Shown here in pieces: positions 43,633-53,800 of a stretch of DNA of 64,000 nucleotides. This DNA comes from Phytopythium helicoides (lineage: Eukaryota; Oomycota; Peronosporomycetes; Pythiales; Pythiaceae), in contig JANFNE010000009.1 in assembly GCA_024867545.1 (NCBI GenBank), positions 904,501 to 968,500 on the forward strand, in the 5' to 3' direction. The notes beneath the pieces were generated by a model that worked only from the letters and a program-made list of their open reading frames with translations, had not been told where the DNA came from and ran no database searches. Positions within the stretch are counted from its first letter, which is position 1. Each line of letters begins with the position of its first letter. Position numbers and translations under genes: made by a program.

Positions 43633-44610
43633 ATGAAGGTGCATGCGACTCTGTTGGCACTTGCGAGCCTGGCCGTGAGCGTGAGCGCGCACGGCTACAT
43701 CTCCAAGCCCAAGGCCACGTACGAGAAGAACCCCAACATCGAGTACTACACGGGCTACAACGCCGAGATCAACGCGTCGGTGAACTCGGGCTTCGACGGA
43801 GGCACATACAACTGGAGCCCGGCACAGAACACGGCGTCGTTCACGGAGCACTGGGCCGCCACAGGCTACTCATCGCTCAAGGAAATGTGCGACCCATACG
43901 CCACCGACTACGGCTGGTCCGTGTCGACGGCCACGCCCGTGGACGTGAGCAGCGAGACCGAGTTCTGGTGGCAGAACGACCAGTACCAGGAGGGCTTCAT
44001 CGCGTCGCACGAGGGTCCGTGCGAGCTCTGGATCGACGACACGCGCGTCTGGCACTACGACGACTGCGCCGCCACCTTCACCACCTTCCCGGCCAAGGTC
44101 CCGACAGACTACTCGTCCTGCAACGGCGACTGCCTCGTCGTCTTCTACTGGCTCGCACTGCACTCGTCGCAGTGGCAGATCTACAGTGCGTTCTGCTCTC
44201 GTGACCACGTCTAGCCGCCTTTGAGCTCACGTCTAACACCGCCTTGTGTCTCTGCAGAGCAATGCGTCCCCATCACCAACGACGGCAGCGGCACCCCCGC
44301 GTCCAGCGGCTCGGGCACCTCGACCACCACCACCACCTCTCCCTCGACCACTACGGCCGCTCCTGCTGCCACTACGGCCGCTCCTGCTGCCACGACCGCC
44401 GCTCCAGCTGCCTCAACGACCGGCAGCGACGAGTACGACGACGAGACGTACGACGACTCGTCGGTAGGCAACGAGGAGGACACGACGGAGACGGAGGCTC
44501 CTGCTGCGACCACGGCGGCTCCGGCGGCCACGACAGCTGCTCCGGCCGCGACCACGGCCGCCCCAACTTCCTCGGGCGACAAGTGCTCGGTGCGCCGTCG
44601 CAAGAACTAG
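43633..44610 (+). CDS. AA17-type LPMO, copy G (secreted)
   Basis: Exons 43633..44185 and 44258..44610 (301 aa). The ATG at 43633 gives a 19-residue signal peptide (MKVHATLLALASLAVSVSA) and mature HGYISKPKATYEKNP. Sequence is class A (like A, E, F), yet the intron before GPCE is missing: SHEGPCELW is encoded without interruption. Copper residues intact: His1, SHE-GPCE, LALH, WQIY. The tail is long and repetitive (PAATTAAPAATTAAPA), with an acidic Tyr/Asp insert (SDEYDDETYDDSS), and ends DKCSVRRRKN. The tail suggests a heavily O-glycosylated spacer. Confidence 0.9.
44338..44580 (+). repeat. Tandem Ala-Pro-Ala-Ala-Thr-Thr coding repeats in LPMO G tail
   Basis: About three 21-base units (ACTACGGCCGCTCCTGCTGCC and variants) at 44349..44412 and a second run at 44500..44568, encoding AAPAATT units. 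Likely slippage-prone and length-variable. Confidence 0.7.
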
Positions 44611-44803
44611 AGCGCCGGCCCGGCGCGAGTGTTGCGTTCGTAGTGTTTATCAGTGTAAAGAAGGCGTTTGCTCGTGCAGATCAACAACAGACACACTCGT
44701 GATGCACCACAGCTACTCATTCCACTACAAGCATGTAGCAATAGGAGAGAAAGCCGCTGCAGCTCACGACGATGTCAACTCATTGTCTCCGTGAGCTCAG
44801 GGC

Positions 44804-45688
44804 TCACCACGTTAGGTTGCCTCCGGTCCAAACGAGTTCTGCGTTGCTGCCGGTGCTTCCATCGGTGGGGCTGGAGCCAGGGACGACGGTGCCAACCGAG
44901 TCCGTGGTGCTGTTGGACGACGCATCGTCGGTCGATGGCGTTGCAGTCGTCGAGCTCGGAGTGGAGCTGCTGGACGGTGCTCCCTGTCCATTGGCGTTGG
45001 AGATCGGCGCGCATTGCTCTGTGAAGGACACGACAAGGTCAGGAACGGCGTCGCGGTTGTGGAATTCGAGGCGCTGGTCCACGCACTGTAGACCTGCCAC
45101 TGGGGCTCGTGCACTGCCAGCCAGTAGAACGTGAAGGTGCAGTCGCCGCTGCAGCTCGAAAAGTCGATGGGGATCTCTGCCGGGTACGCCGTGAAGGAAG
45201 CGCGGCAGTCGTTCGACTGGAACACGCGCGTGTCGTCGATCCACGCCTCGCAGGGGCCCTGTTCGTCGCCAGAATGGCCGTCAGCACACTCACGCGTCAA
45301 GACTTGGAGCGAGGGAACTTACATGGTGCGAGTCGATGAAGCCCATGTACTCCTGGTCGTTTTGCCACTTCATGGAGCTGAGCGAGCTCACGTCCACGCG
45401 GGTGCCGGTCAGCACGGTGTTGCCGCAGTCGGGGGCCACCGAGTCCTCCAGGGCTCGCAGCGTCTTGAACTGCGAGTTGGGGAACGTCTCGGTGAACATC
45501 TTGGTGTTGGCCTCGGGGCTGTCATCCCACTTCTTGCCCTGGAAGGCTGGGTCCACGCTCTCGGTGATGCGGGTGTTGTAGGTCGTGTCGATGCCGTTCT
45601 TGAAGGTGGCTGCAGGCTGCGAGAGGTAGCCGTGAGCGTTGGCAAGACTGGCGAGCAGTGCTGACGTCGTGATGGCGGAGAGCCTCAT
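44804..45688 (-). CDS. AA17-type LPMO, copy H (secreted)
   Basis: Exons 45688..45323, 45258..45087, 45018..44804 (250 aa). Third sequence class: 18-residue signal peptide (MRLSAITTSALLASLANA), mature HGYLSQPAATFKNGIDTTYN. Copper residues intact: His1, SHH before GPCEAWIDD, LAVH, WQVY. Both class introns present. Tail moderately Ser/Thr-rich (GAPSSSSTPSSTTATPSTDD) and ends without the Cys-plus-basic motif (VWTGGNLTW). Minus-strand CTCATTCTCCAACTC at about 45741..45753 may be its initiator. Tandem with copy I. Confidence 0.9.
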
Positions 45689-45740
45689 TGCGAGAAGACA
45701 AGCAGGGAGAGGTAGGGAAGTTGGTGTCGGACTCGGCGAG

Positions 45741-45753
45741 TTGGAGAATGAGA
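45741..45753 (-). promoter_or_regulatory. Initiator-like element upstream of LPMO H
   Basis: Minus strand TCTCATTCTCCAA about 55-65 bp before the ATG at 45688, matching the TCAYTYY core. Confidence 0.4.
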
Positions 45754-46162
45754 GCGGCCATCAGGCTCGCGGAGGCTGAGAGCACGCTCTGGATTGGCCG
45801 CACCGAGCCTCAAGTCGCGTTCCTGGCTCTAGGGCGGGCTGTCACTCAGTCCGCATCTCGCAGGATGGAAGGGAGGCAGTCCAGTGCATGTCACGACTGG
45901 GCCAAGCAACGACGGCGACTGGTCTCAGTTGAGGACTGTCCTCGCATTGCGTGGACACTGTGATCGTCATGTCGATGTCGGATCGAGCAGACGGCAAGCA
46001 CGGTGCTCATGTCATCACGGGTGAGCGAGCGCCGAGCAGAACGAAGCGGTACAACCGGATGATGACATTGAACGCTTTTACTCTCTCACTCTCACTCACG
46101 CTCGTACACGCAGGCCCAGGCGCCCAGGGCTCTCTTCTAACTTACGTCTCATACGACAGCAC

Positions 46163-47194
46163 TTAGTGGCGGAGGTTGGCGGTCATGCGGCGCTTGGCCT
46201 TGCACGCCGTGCCCGCCGACGTCGGGGCCTCCGTGGTGGCGGCCGGAGCCTCCGTGTCGTCGTACTCGTCGCCGTACTCGCTCGAGTCGGTCGATGGGGC
46301 GTCCGTGGCGTACTCGTCGTCGTACTCGTCCGAGCCAGTGGTCGGAGCAGCAGTGGTAGCAACTGGGGCGTCCGTGGCGTACTCATCGTCGTACTCGTCC
46401 GAGCCTGCGGCCGGAGCAGCCGTAGTGGCAGCCGGAGCCGAAGTCGTGGCAGCCGGGGCCGTAGTGGCCGAGGGCGAATTGCCGGTGCCGCTGCCGTTGG
46501 TGATGGGTGCGCATTGCTCTGCAAGGTAAAGCACAGTTCGTCAGATGTATGCCTAGAGACGCAGGTTGGGCTAGTCGAGGCAGCTCACTGTAGATCTGCC
46601 AGTTGGCCTCGTGCAGCGCCAGCCAGTAGAACGTGAAGGTGCAGTCACCGCTGCACTTGGAGAAGTCGATGGGGATCTCGGCCGGGTACGCCGTGTAGTC
46701 GGCGCGGCAGTCGTCCGACTGGAACACGCGCGTATCGTCGATCCACGCCTCACATGGGCCCTGCATCCACCGAAACGCGTCTGTCAGAGGCAAAATCACC
46801 ATGTCCAGGCTCCAGCAGGTCAACTTACGTGGTGCGAGTCGATGAATCCCTTCTGCTCCTGGTCGTTCTGCCACTTCATGGAGCTGAGCGAGCTCACGTC
46901 GACCGGTGTGCCGGTGAGCACCGTGTTGCCGCAGTCGGCCACGGCCGTGTCGGCCATAGCCTTGAGCGTCTCGAACTGCGAGTTGGGGAACGTCTCGGTG
47001 AACATCTTGGTGTTGGCCTCGGGACTGTCGTTCCACTTCTTGCCCTGGAAGGCCGGGTCCACACTCTCAGTGATGATGGCGTTGTAGGACGTGTCGATGC
47101 CGTTCTTGAACGTCGCGGCCGGCTGCGAGAGGTAGCCGTGCGCGCTGGCCTGGTGCGCCAGCAGCGCGAGCGTCGTGACGGCCAGGACCTTCAT
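46163..47194 (-). CDS. AA17-type LPMO, copy I (secreted)
   Basis: Exons 47194..46829, 46760..46589, 46518..46163 (297 aa). Paralogue of copy H: signal peptide MKVLAVTTLALLAHQASA, mature HGYLSQPAATFKNGIDTSYN. Copper residues intact: His1, SHH before GPCEAW, LALH, WQIY. Both class introns present. Its tail alternates Ala/Thr/Pro-rich spacers with three acidic tyrosine repeats (SDEYDDEYATDAP, SDEYDDEYATDAP, SEYGDEYDD) and ends ACKAKRRMTANLRH, so Cys plus basic residues again. Confidence 0.9.
46200..46480 (-). repeat. Acidic DEYDDEY coding repeats in LPMO I tail
   Basis: Two near-identical units of about 60 bases (46300..46415) encode GSDEYDDEYATDAP plus an Ala/Thr spacer, followed by a third diverged unit. 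The related LPMO G tail has one such block. Confidence 0.65.
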
Positions 47195-47896
47195 ATCTTG
47201 GGACTGCTTGGGGAGGGCTGGGGACTTGTGGAGGAGCCGGCGGATTCGGGAGTGGGCGACTCGACTGACTGGTCCAGTCAGTCACGGGGGATCACCCGAT
47301 CACTTGCATGGCCTGCCATGGAGTGTGTCTGTTGCAGTGCATGTAGCTGCTCGCGCGCCATGTGGAATTGCCGCAGCCGAACGAGCGGATGTCAGGGGCG
47401 CGACTGGTTCCGAGGAGTCAGCTGGGAGAGTCAGATTAGAGAAACACGTATTCTAATGCAGTGGATGAAGAGCAAGAATGGCGGTGTGCACTGAGTTAAA
47501 CTGTTGGTTGTGATTAATTGTGTACAGTAGTCGAGTCGTCGGTTCGTGGAGCGAAAACGAACAGCCAAAAAGGCCTTGGCAGTGTGGTTGCGGTGCAGGC
47601 CAACAGTACTGTACTGTACTGTGGGGCCAACAGGACGCAACAGTACTTGCGTGCGCTTGCAGCTGTGAGACCACTGGGCGGTGTTAGAGCGGTGTACTGG
47701 GTGCACCAGGCATTCAGTGTGGTCCACGCGCATTGGGCAGAGTCACTCCGCTCAATGCGCGTGGACCACACTGAATTGCTGCGTCTACTCCTCTTTCTGT
47801 CATTAATTATCTTTAGGGATCCGTATGGAGCAAACATAATTCCTCCATTCAGCCAATCCAACTCTGTGTTTTGGAGTCGTTTCAGCCAATCGAAAG
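47195..47896. promoter_or_regulatory. Intergenic region with U2AF promoter and a long hairpin
   Basis: Between LPMO I and the U2AF gene. AGCCAAT boxes at 47851 and 47884 (33 bp apart) precede the ATG at 47897, the same paired pattern as other housekeeping promoters. A perfect 24-bp inverted repeat lies at 47712..47776. TACTGTACTGTACTG occurs at about 47607. Confidence 0.5.
47712..47776. repeat. Perfect 24-bp inverted repeat (hairpin)
   Basis: Arms 47712..47735 and 47753..47776 are exact reverse complements (ATTCAGTGTGGTCC... and ...GGACCACACTGAAT), with a 17-base loop. It is not a tRNA and no terminator role is expected in a eukaryote at this spot. Confidence 0.85.
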
Positions 47897-50338
47897 ATGG
47901 AAGCGGTTGCTTCGCCCCCAGTCCCCCACCAGGCGCCAGCGACCATGGCACGCGAGTCGGCGGCGGCGCTGGCGGACGAGGAGGCGATCCGCGCCAAGCT
48001 GCGCGAGGCTGGCTGGGACAAGAAGCGGCTGCCCAAGGCCCCGGCTCAGGGCGAGGCCGAGGGCGAGCGCCGCGGCGCCAGGGCGTCGCGCAGGGACCGA
48101 GAGCGCTCGCGGTCGCGCGCGCGACGGGACAGCGAGCGCGAGCGGCGCGGCGCGCGCAGCTCCAGGCACAGGACGAGCCGCCGGCGCTCGCGGTCGCGGA
48201 CGGCGAGCAGGTCGCGCTCGCGCTCGCGTGGGAGCAGGCGCCACCACTCGAGCAAGCGCTCGCGGCGGAGCTCGAGGTCGGCGTCCACGCCCAGGAAGAG
48301 CAGGAGGCGCGAGGAGCCGGCCGAGAAGAAGCCCCAGCAGGCGGGCGTGGAGAAGGACAAGCCGGCCAAGGACGACAAGCTCGCGAAGCAGGAGAAGGAC
48401 AAGCCCGTGAAGCAGGAGAAGGACAAGCCGGCCAAGGACGACGGAGAGACCGAGACCGAGAACGACGAGGAGGAGAAGGTCGACAAGGAGAGCGGCAAGA
48501 CGCAGCAGAAACAGGACAAGGACCAAGAGAAGACTGACAAGGAGCGCGCCAAGACGCAGGACAAGGGCGACAACGCCCCGGAGAAGAGCGACAAGGAGGG
48601 GGGAGCATCGGCCTCCCACAAGAAGGCGCGCAAAAGCAGCCGCCGCTCCAGGACCAAGTCGCGGTCTCAGTCGCGCTCGTCGCGCCACCGCCGGCGCAGA
48701 TCGCACTCGCGCTCTCGGTCGGCGTCGCGAAGCCGTCGCTCTCGCCGGGGGTCTTCAAGATCTCGGTCTCGCTCGCGCTCCCGCCGTGACCGCGACCGTG
48801 ACCATGATCGACGTCGTCGTGACCGCAGCGTGAGTCGGAGTCGCAGCCGACCGCGCCGCCACCACCGCTCGAGCTCGAGAGACCGGAAGCGACGAGATTC
48901 CAACGCTTCGTCAAAGGCTACTGAGGCCCCGCCTGCACCAACCCCCGCTGCACCGGAAGCGCCAGTGAACCCGAGCATTACTCAGTTGATGCAGCAGTAC
49001 CCAACACTCAGTCTGCAGGAGATAATCGCCAAAATGCAAGCCGCAAGCGTGACGATGGCGGCTGCGGCTGCGACAAAGCCAGCGCGCGAGCTGTACGTCG
49101 GCAATCTCCCGGCGAATATCACGGGTCCTCAACTACAAGAATTCCTGAGCACCATCATCCAGCAAGTGGGGCTAACCACTCAACCCGGGAACCCGATCGT
49201 GAACACGTGGCTCTCTGCGGACGGACATTTCGCGTTCTGCGAGATGCGGACAGTTGAAGAGTGTAACCTTGCGCTGCTTTTGAATCAGCTGCCCCTTTTG
49301 GGTCAGCCGCTTAAGTTTGGCCGCCCGAAGAGCTTTGTGGGCCCTCCTCAACCGTTGCCTGCTGTTTCTGCCAGGACGCAGACAGCTCTTGTGAACCTCG
49401 GTTGCACGCCGAATCCGATGTGGTTCACAACGCCAGTTGATACTACTGGTGCACTACTCGGTGCGGAAACTTTGGCTTCTGCTTCCATTCCTGGTGTCAC
49501 AGTGCCTTCGTCGTCGCCCACAGCTTCGCAGTTGTCTTCGAGCGGGATTTCCAACAAACTCGTGATGATGAACATCCCAATCGTACTGAATGAGGACCAA
49601 GTAAAGGAGCTTGTAGAGCCGTTTGGCAAACTGCGGAGCTTTTCGCTGGTGAAAGACACGGTAGGGGGTGCTCCAACCGCAAGCGCTTTGTTCGAGTACG
49701 AAGATGCTAGTGTGACGGACGATGCAGCAAATGGGCTGAACGGTCTAGATATCGGTGGTATCCCGCTTTCTGTTCGTCGCGAGAGTGCATCATCGTCGGC
49801 GGGTTCAGCTGATACTTCAAGCCCAGTCGTGCGCATGGTGCGTTCCAATTGGCATGAGTCGAAAGCTTGTATCGATGCAACTAACAACATCGTTTTTGTG
49901 AATTCAGGCCAACATGGTTTCTGCTGAAGAGCTGAAGGACGACGAGGAATTTGCCGACTTAGCAGAGGACGTTGAAGAAGAGTGCAAGCGATTCGGAACG
50001 ATTGCTGGCATGGAGATTCCGCGTCCAAAGGTAATGAGCAGCCATTACCATGGTGCACGTATGCATTGATTTTGGGACCGACAGGTTGTGGGTAATTTTG
50101 CTTATAGGAAGGGCAAGATGTGCCCGGTGTTGGAAACATTTTCGTTCGGTTCGAAAATGCGTCCGAGGCAGCTGCATCAATCAAGGTATAGATTTGCCGC
50201 ATCTGTATTGGGCAAGAACGTTCTCACAATAAACTCCATTGCTCATGGCAGGCACTGAGTGGGCGAAAGTTCGGCGGGAATATCGTTCACGTGTCATACT
50301 ACCCGGTGAGCAAGTTCGAGGCGGGCGAATTCGCCTGA
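47897..50338 (+). CDS. U2AF2: U2AF large subunit (splicing factor U2AF65-like)
   Basis: Exons 47897..49837, 49908..50030, 50108..50185, 50252..50338 (742 aa; 726 if the ATG at 47945 is used). A very long Arg/Ser then Lys/Glu/Asp-rich N-terminal region (about residues 50-340) is followed by RRM1 (ARELYVGNLPANITG, GHFAFCEMRTVEECNLAL), a divergent RRM2 (NKLVMMNIPIVLNEDQVKEL, FSLVKDTVGGAPTASALFEY) and a C-terminal UHM: NMVSAEELKDDEEFADL, GNIFVRFENASEAAASI, LSGRKFGGNIVHVSYYPV. The UHM R-x-F motif (GRKFGGN) is intact. U2AF65 binds the polypyrimidine tract and recruits U2 snRNP. The RS region is several times longer than in the human protein. All splice junctions are phase 0. Confidence 0.9.
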
Positions 50339-50816
50339 GTTGCCTCATCGGCGATCGATCAGGACTCCGCGAACTTCACTTTGGGCTCGTGCATTACCCG
50401 CTCGTTTCCTGTCGTGGCAGTGTTCTGGGAGTAGCCGACGAAACCCAACTTTCTTGTCGGCATCGCAAGCGATAAGGTACTGTGGTCAGTCCCCGCAATG
50501 GCGGTGTACGCGATATTATGGTACGAAATCGAGGAATATCCAATCAACGGTGTCTGCTTGTTACTTTTATGATGCTTGCTTGCTTGCATGTGTTCGAGGG
50601 GCGTCGCGATGGTAATGGATGCCATGGGCAGTCATGTGGACCAGACCGGTTGCCAGTCTGATTATTCATTACTGCCGATTGAAGCGAAATCTGATGTTGG
50701 TGATTGAAACATTGAAGGCACGCCATGGCAAGCGTCGCGATCTTCGCGCCGTTTGGAACAGGCTGCTTTTCGGCAATCTGTCATGGTGCCTCTGCTTTCT
50801 TGTGACCACACATGTA

Positions 50817-53800
50817 TCACTGCATTCCAGGCCACGGCACCTGTATCGAACCAACCTCTACGGTATTCCATGACGATGGAGGGAAGTCAACGACGCGTTT
50901 CGAGACGCGGTGATAATACCGATTCTTTCCTTGTGCATGGTCGTAGAATTCGTCCCACAAACTCGCACCGTTCTCATCGAAGTCCTGCTCGTTGAACAGG
51001 TGCGCCATGGGATCGTCAACTCCTGATGAATTGGCAGCTATCGTTGGCTCCGATACACTGGCTGTGATGGTGGCGGTGTGTGTGGCATCAAATTCACTCC
51101 AATCGCCAGTAACAACTGGCTGAAAGCTCGCAATGAGCGCCAGTGTATTGTTGTAACCATTTGTTGGCTGCATCGCAACAAAGTCGTAGCCACGCGCGAT
51201 GTCTTGCTCCATTTCTGATGGCCAAAGGGATGGAAACTCGCCATCTCCATAGTCACAGCGGATGCCGTAGAAGTTGAAGAGTTTGCGCCGCCAATGGCCA
51301 CGTCTTTTTCCGTGGCCGTGAACGTCTTGTTCACACTGCATCTTGATGTCAGAAGAGCGCAACTGGTATGAAAAGAAACAGTGACGGTGCTTACCTGATC
51401 ACAAAAATACTCGCAACATGTTGCGCACTCGACTGAAGCACTGTCGGGAATTTCTTCGAGCGCATGAAAACCATTCCGATGAGCAAAAAAAAAAAAAGAT
51501 GATTGTGAATAACAGGAAATGTTGGTGTGCATTGCACGCACCGCATTGGTTGCACGTTGGCCTCGGGATGAGCGCAAGCAGTTCCCGTGGCATTCGCCTG
51601 CGTATTTCGCCGTTGACTTGGTTCTGCCCAATAATTCAAGCACCGGTCAGCCAAAACGTGTGCAAGAATGGGAAGGATATGAGAAATTGCAGTCCCACGT
51701 AATAGAACGGGGCACCATAGCCCATGCCGTGCTGATTCCACGTATCCACGAGTTGCTTCCAGCGTGAACGCTTGTCTGCCTGAGCGCGAGCAAGCTCCCT
51801 TTTGGCACACCTTCGACGCCAATGGGCCTGCACCAGCGTTGCAGCCCAACGTTCCATGTCAAGTCCGAGCTTTGCTCGCTCTCGTAGTGCGTCCATAACT
51901 TTGCGAGCCCCAAGCCGGATCAAATAGCGCCGGAATGCGTGCTGCAAGGTAATTGCCGCTCGAGACTGCATCTCAAAGCGCCGTCTACGCATTTCTGCCA
52001 GCAAATAACGACCAACCCGATCGCACCGCGTGCGCCATCGGCGTTGAATGGTTCGCGCGCTTTTGTCTCTGGTCGCGTGATACTTTGCAAGAGCAAGCAG
52101 CTGTAAGGAATCACGTGCCCTCCGAGCTCTGTAAGCGCTCTGCAGCATGATAGCCGCACGCTCGCGTTGTGCGATTTCCTCTCTTCGCCTCCGTATCTCG
52201 CAAAATGCTTGTTTCCGTCTCCATGCCGACTGTATTTTAACTGCTGCATACCATTCCTGCTTCTTGCGCTCCAGCCGCTCTTGGACAAGTTCTTGCACTT
52301 TTTTCCTGGCGATTCGTCGGCGGATTGCAGTTTGAATGAGCGTTGCTGCGGCCAGCTCCTTTTGCGTCTGAGTCTTCTTCTCTCGAACAAGTTTAGCGAT
52401 GCGTTTCCGAGCCGTATTCCCTCGGAATCGACGTTGTATGACAGTTGCTGCTCGGTTCTCCTTCACTCGTTGTCGTCTGTGTGATATAACCACCTTTTGC
52501 GCAACACGAACAGCCCGACGTGTACGGAATGCACGCTGGACTTTGATAGCGTGGCGCTCAAGCTCGCGTTCAAGCACAGTCTGCTGTTGCTTACCGGCTT
52601 TCCTTGCCTGGCGAGTCTCCCTGTATCGTCTTTGAATTTTTGTAGCAGCTTTATCCCGACCGGTCTGAATGGCTCGTCGAAGTAAAGTCTCTCGTCGAGA
52701 CTTTCTAGCTCGCCACATACTTTGAAGTCTCAGCGCTACCTTGACCCGACATGCTTGTTCCTTATGCTCAAAGGCTCGCTGTTTGGCAATGCGCGCACGA
52801 TACAGGTTCTGATGAGCACAAAGAAATCAATAGGTCAGGACCCAGGTGACGGTCGTTGGTATTTGGAGATTCAACTTGCCTGAATTCGGTGTGCAGCTGT
52901 CCAAAGCACGGAGAACTCAGCTACATATCGCTTGTCGCGAGCGCGCGGTGCTGGGAAAAGGCCGAAATCACCACTTCCGTCAGCGGAAATGCGTACAACT
53001 GCAAGCGGCCACGAAAAACTGAGGGATTTTAGTAGCCGCGGTGACACTTGACAACCCTGTTCACATCGCGAAAGCAAGTAATGTCAACTTCATCTCCTTT
53101 GTATACACGTAGGTAACCTCATAGACCTTGAGACTAAGGGTGAGGAGCAACGGGCATGATCCCGCGAGCCGTACGACAGAGTCCTGTGTCACTTTAGCAC
53201 ATCCAGCTAGCAGCAAATGTGCTAGGGCAGGAGTGTGGCGATATCGGTCAAAGTCATGGTCTTCTTGCGCTTGATCGTTGTCTTCAGTCTTTTGCTGCGC
53301 AAAACCGTCAACGAGTGCAATTATCCCATCGTCGGAGATTCTCGAGCACCGAGAGAAATCGAGCAGCTCGAGCTTGTGTGCACACCCGGAGTTTGCAAGG
53401 AACCGAAGACCTGTGTCACTAGCTCGCTCGCAGTCTGCGATTCGAAGCTTTCGAAGTGTTCGAGTGCAGCGAGCAATTTCAGCCAGTGCGCGGTCGTCGC
53501 ACTCCCTCGCACCCGACAGATTGAGAGCAGTGAGCCTTGGACAGTTTTGTGCGAGGGCAGCGATGGCACTTCTAGACAGATTAGGGCAGGCACTGGCGTT
53601 GACCTTCTTTAAAGCGTGACAACCGGCACCTACAGCCACAAGAGCCCTTTCGACCAACTGAAAGCAGCCGGCAATGTTCAATCGCTCGAGATCTGTTCGA
53701 GAATCATACCCATTAGAGCAGCACATCTAGAACAAGAAAATGTTCTTACAGCAACTTACGTGAACAGTTAGCAGCCACAGCACGAAGTCCTTCGATGCCA

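Noticed and set aside
44338..44580. Regular repeats resembling a CRISPR-like array
   Set aside because: They are in-frame Ala/Pro/Thr codons of an LPMO tail in a eukaryotic genome, without unique spacers.
47514..48914. 466-codon minus-strand open frame opposite the U2AF RS region
   Set aside because: It mirrors the low-complexity Arg/Ser codons of U2AF; its product is Ser/Pro/Cys/Arg-rich with no family signature.
53693..53759. Nearer acceptor TTCTAG in the LRR-IQ gene
   Set aside because: It would force a stop in phase, whereas the AACAG acceptor restores the LRR line NCSHLERLNIAGC.
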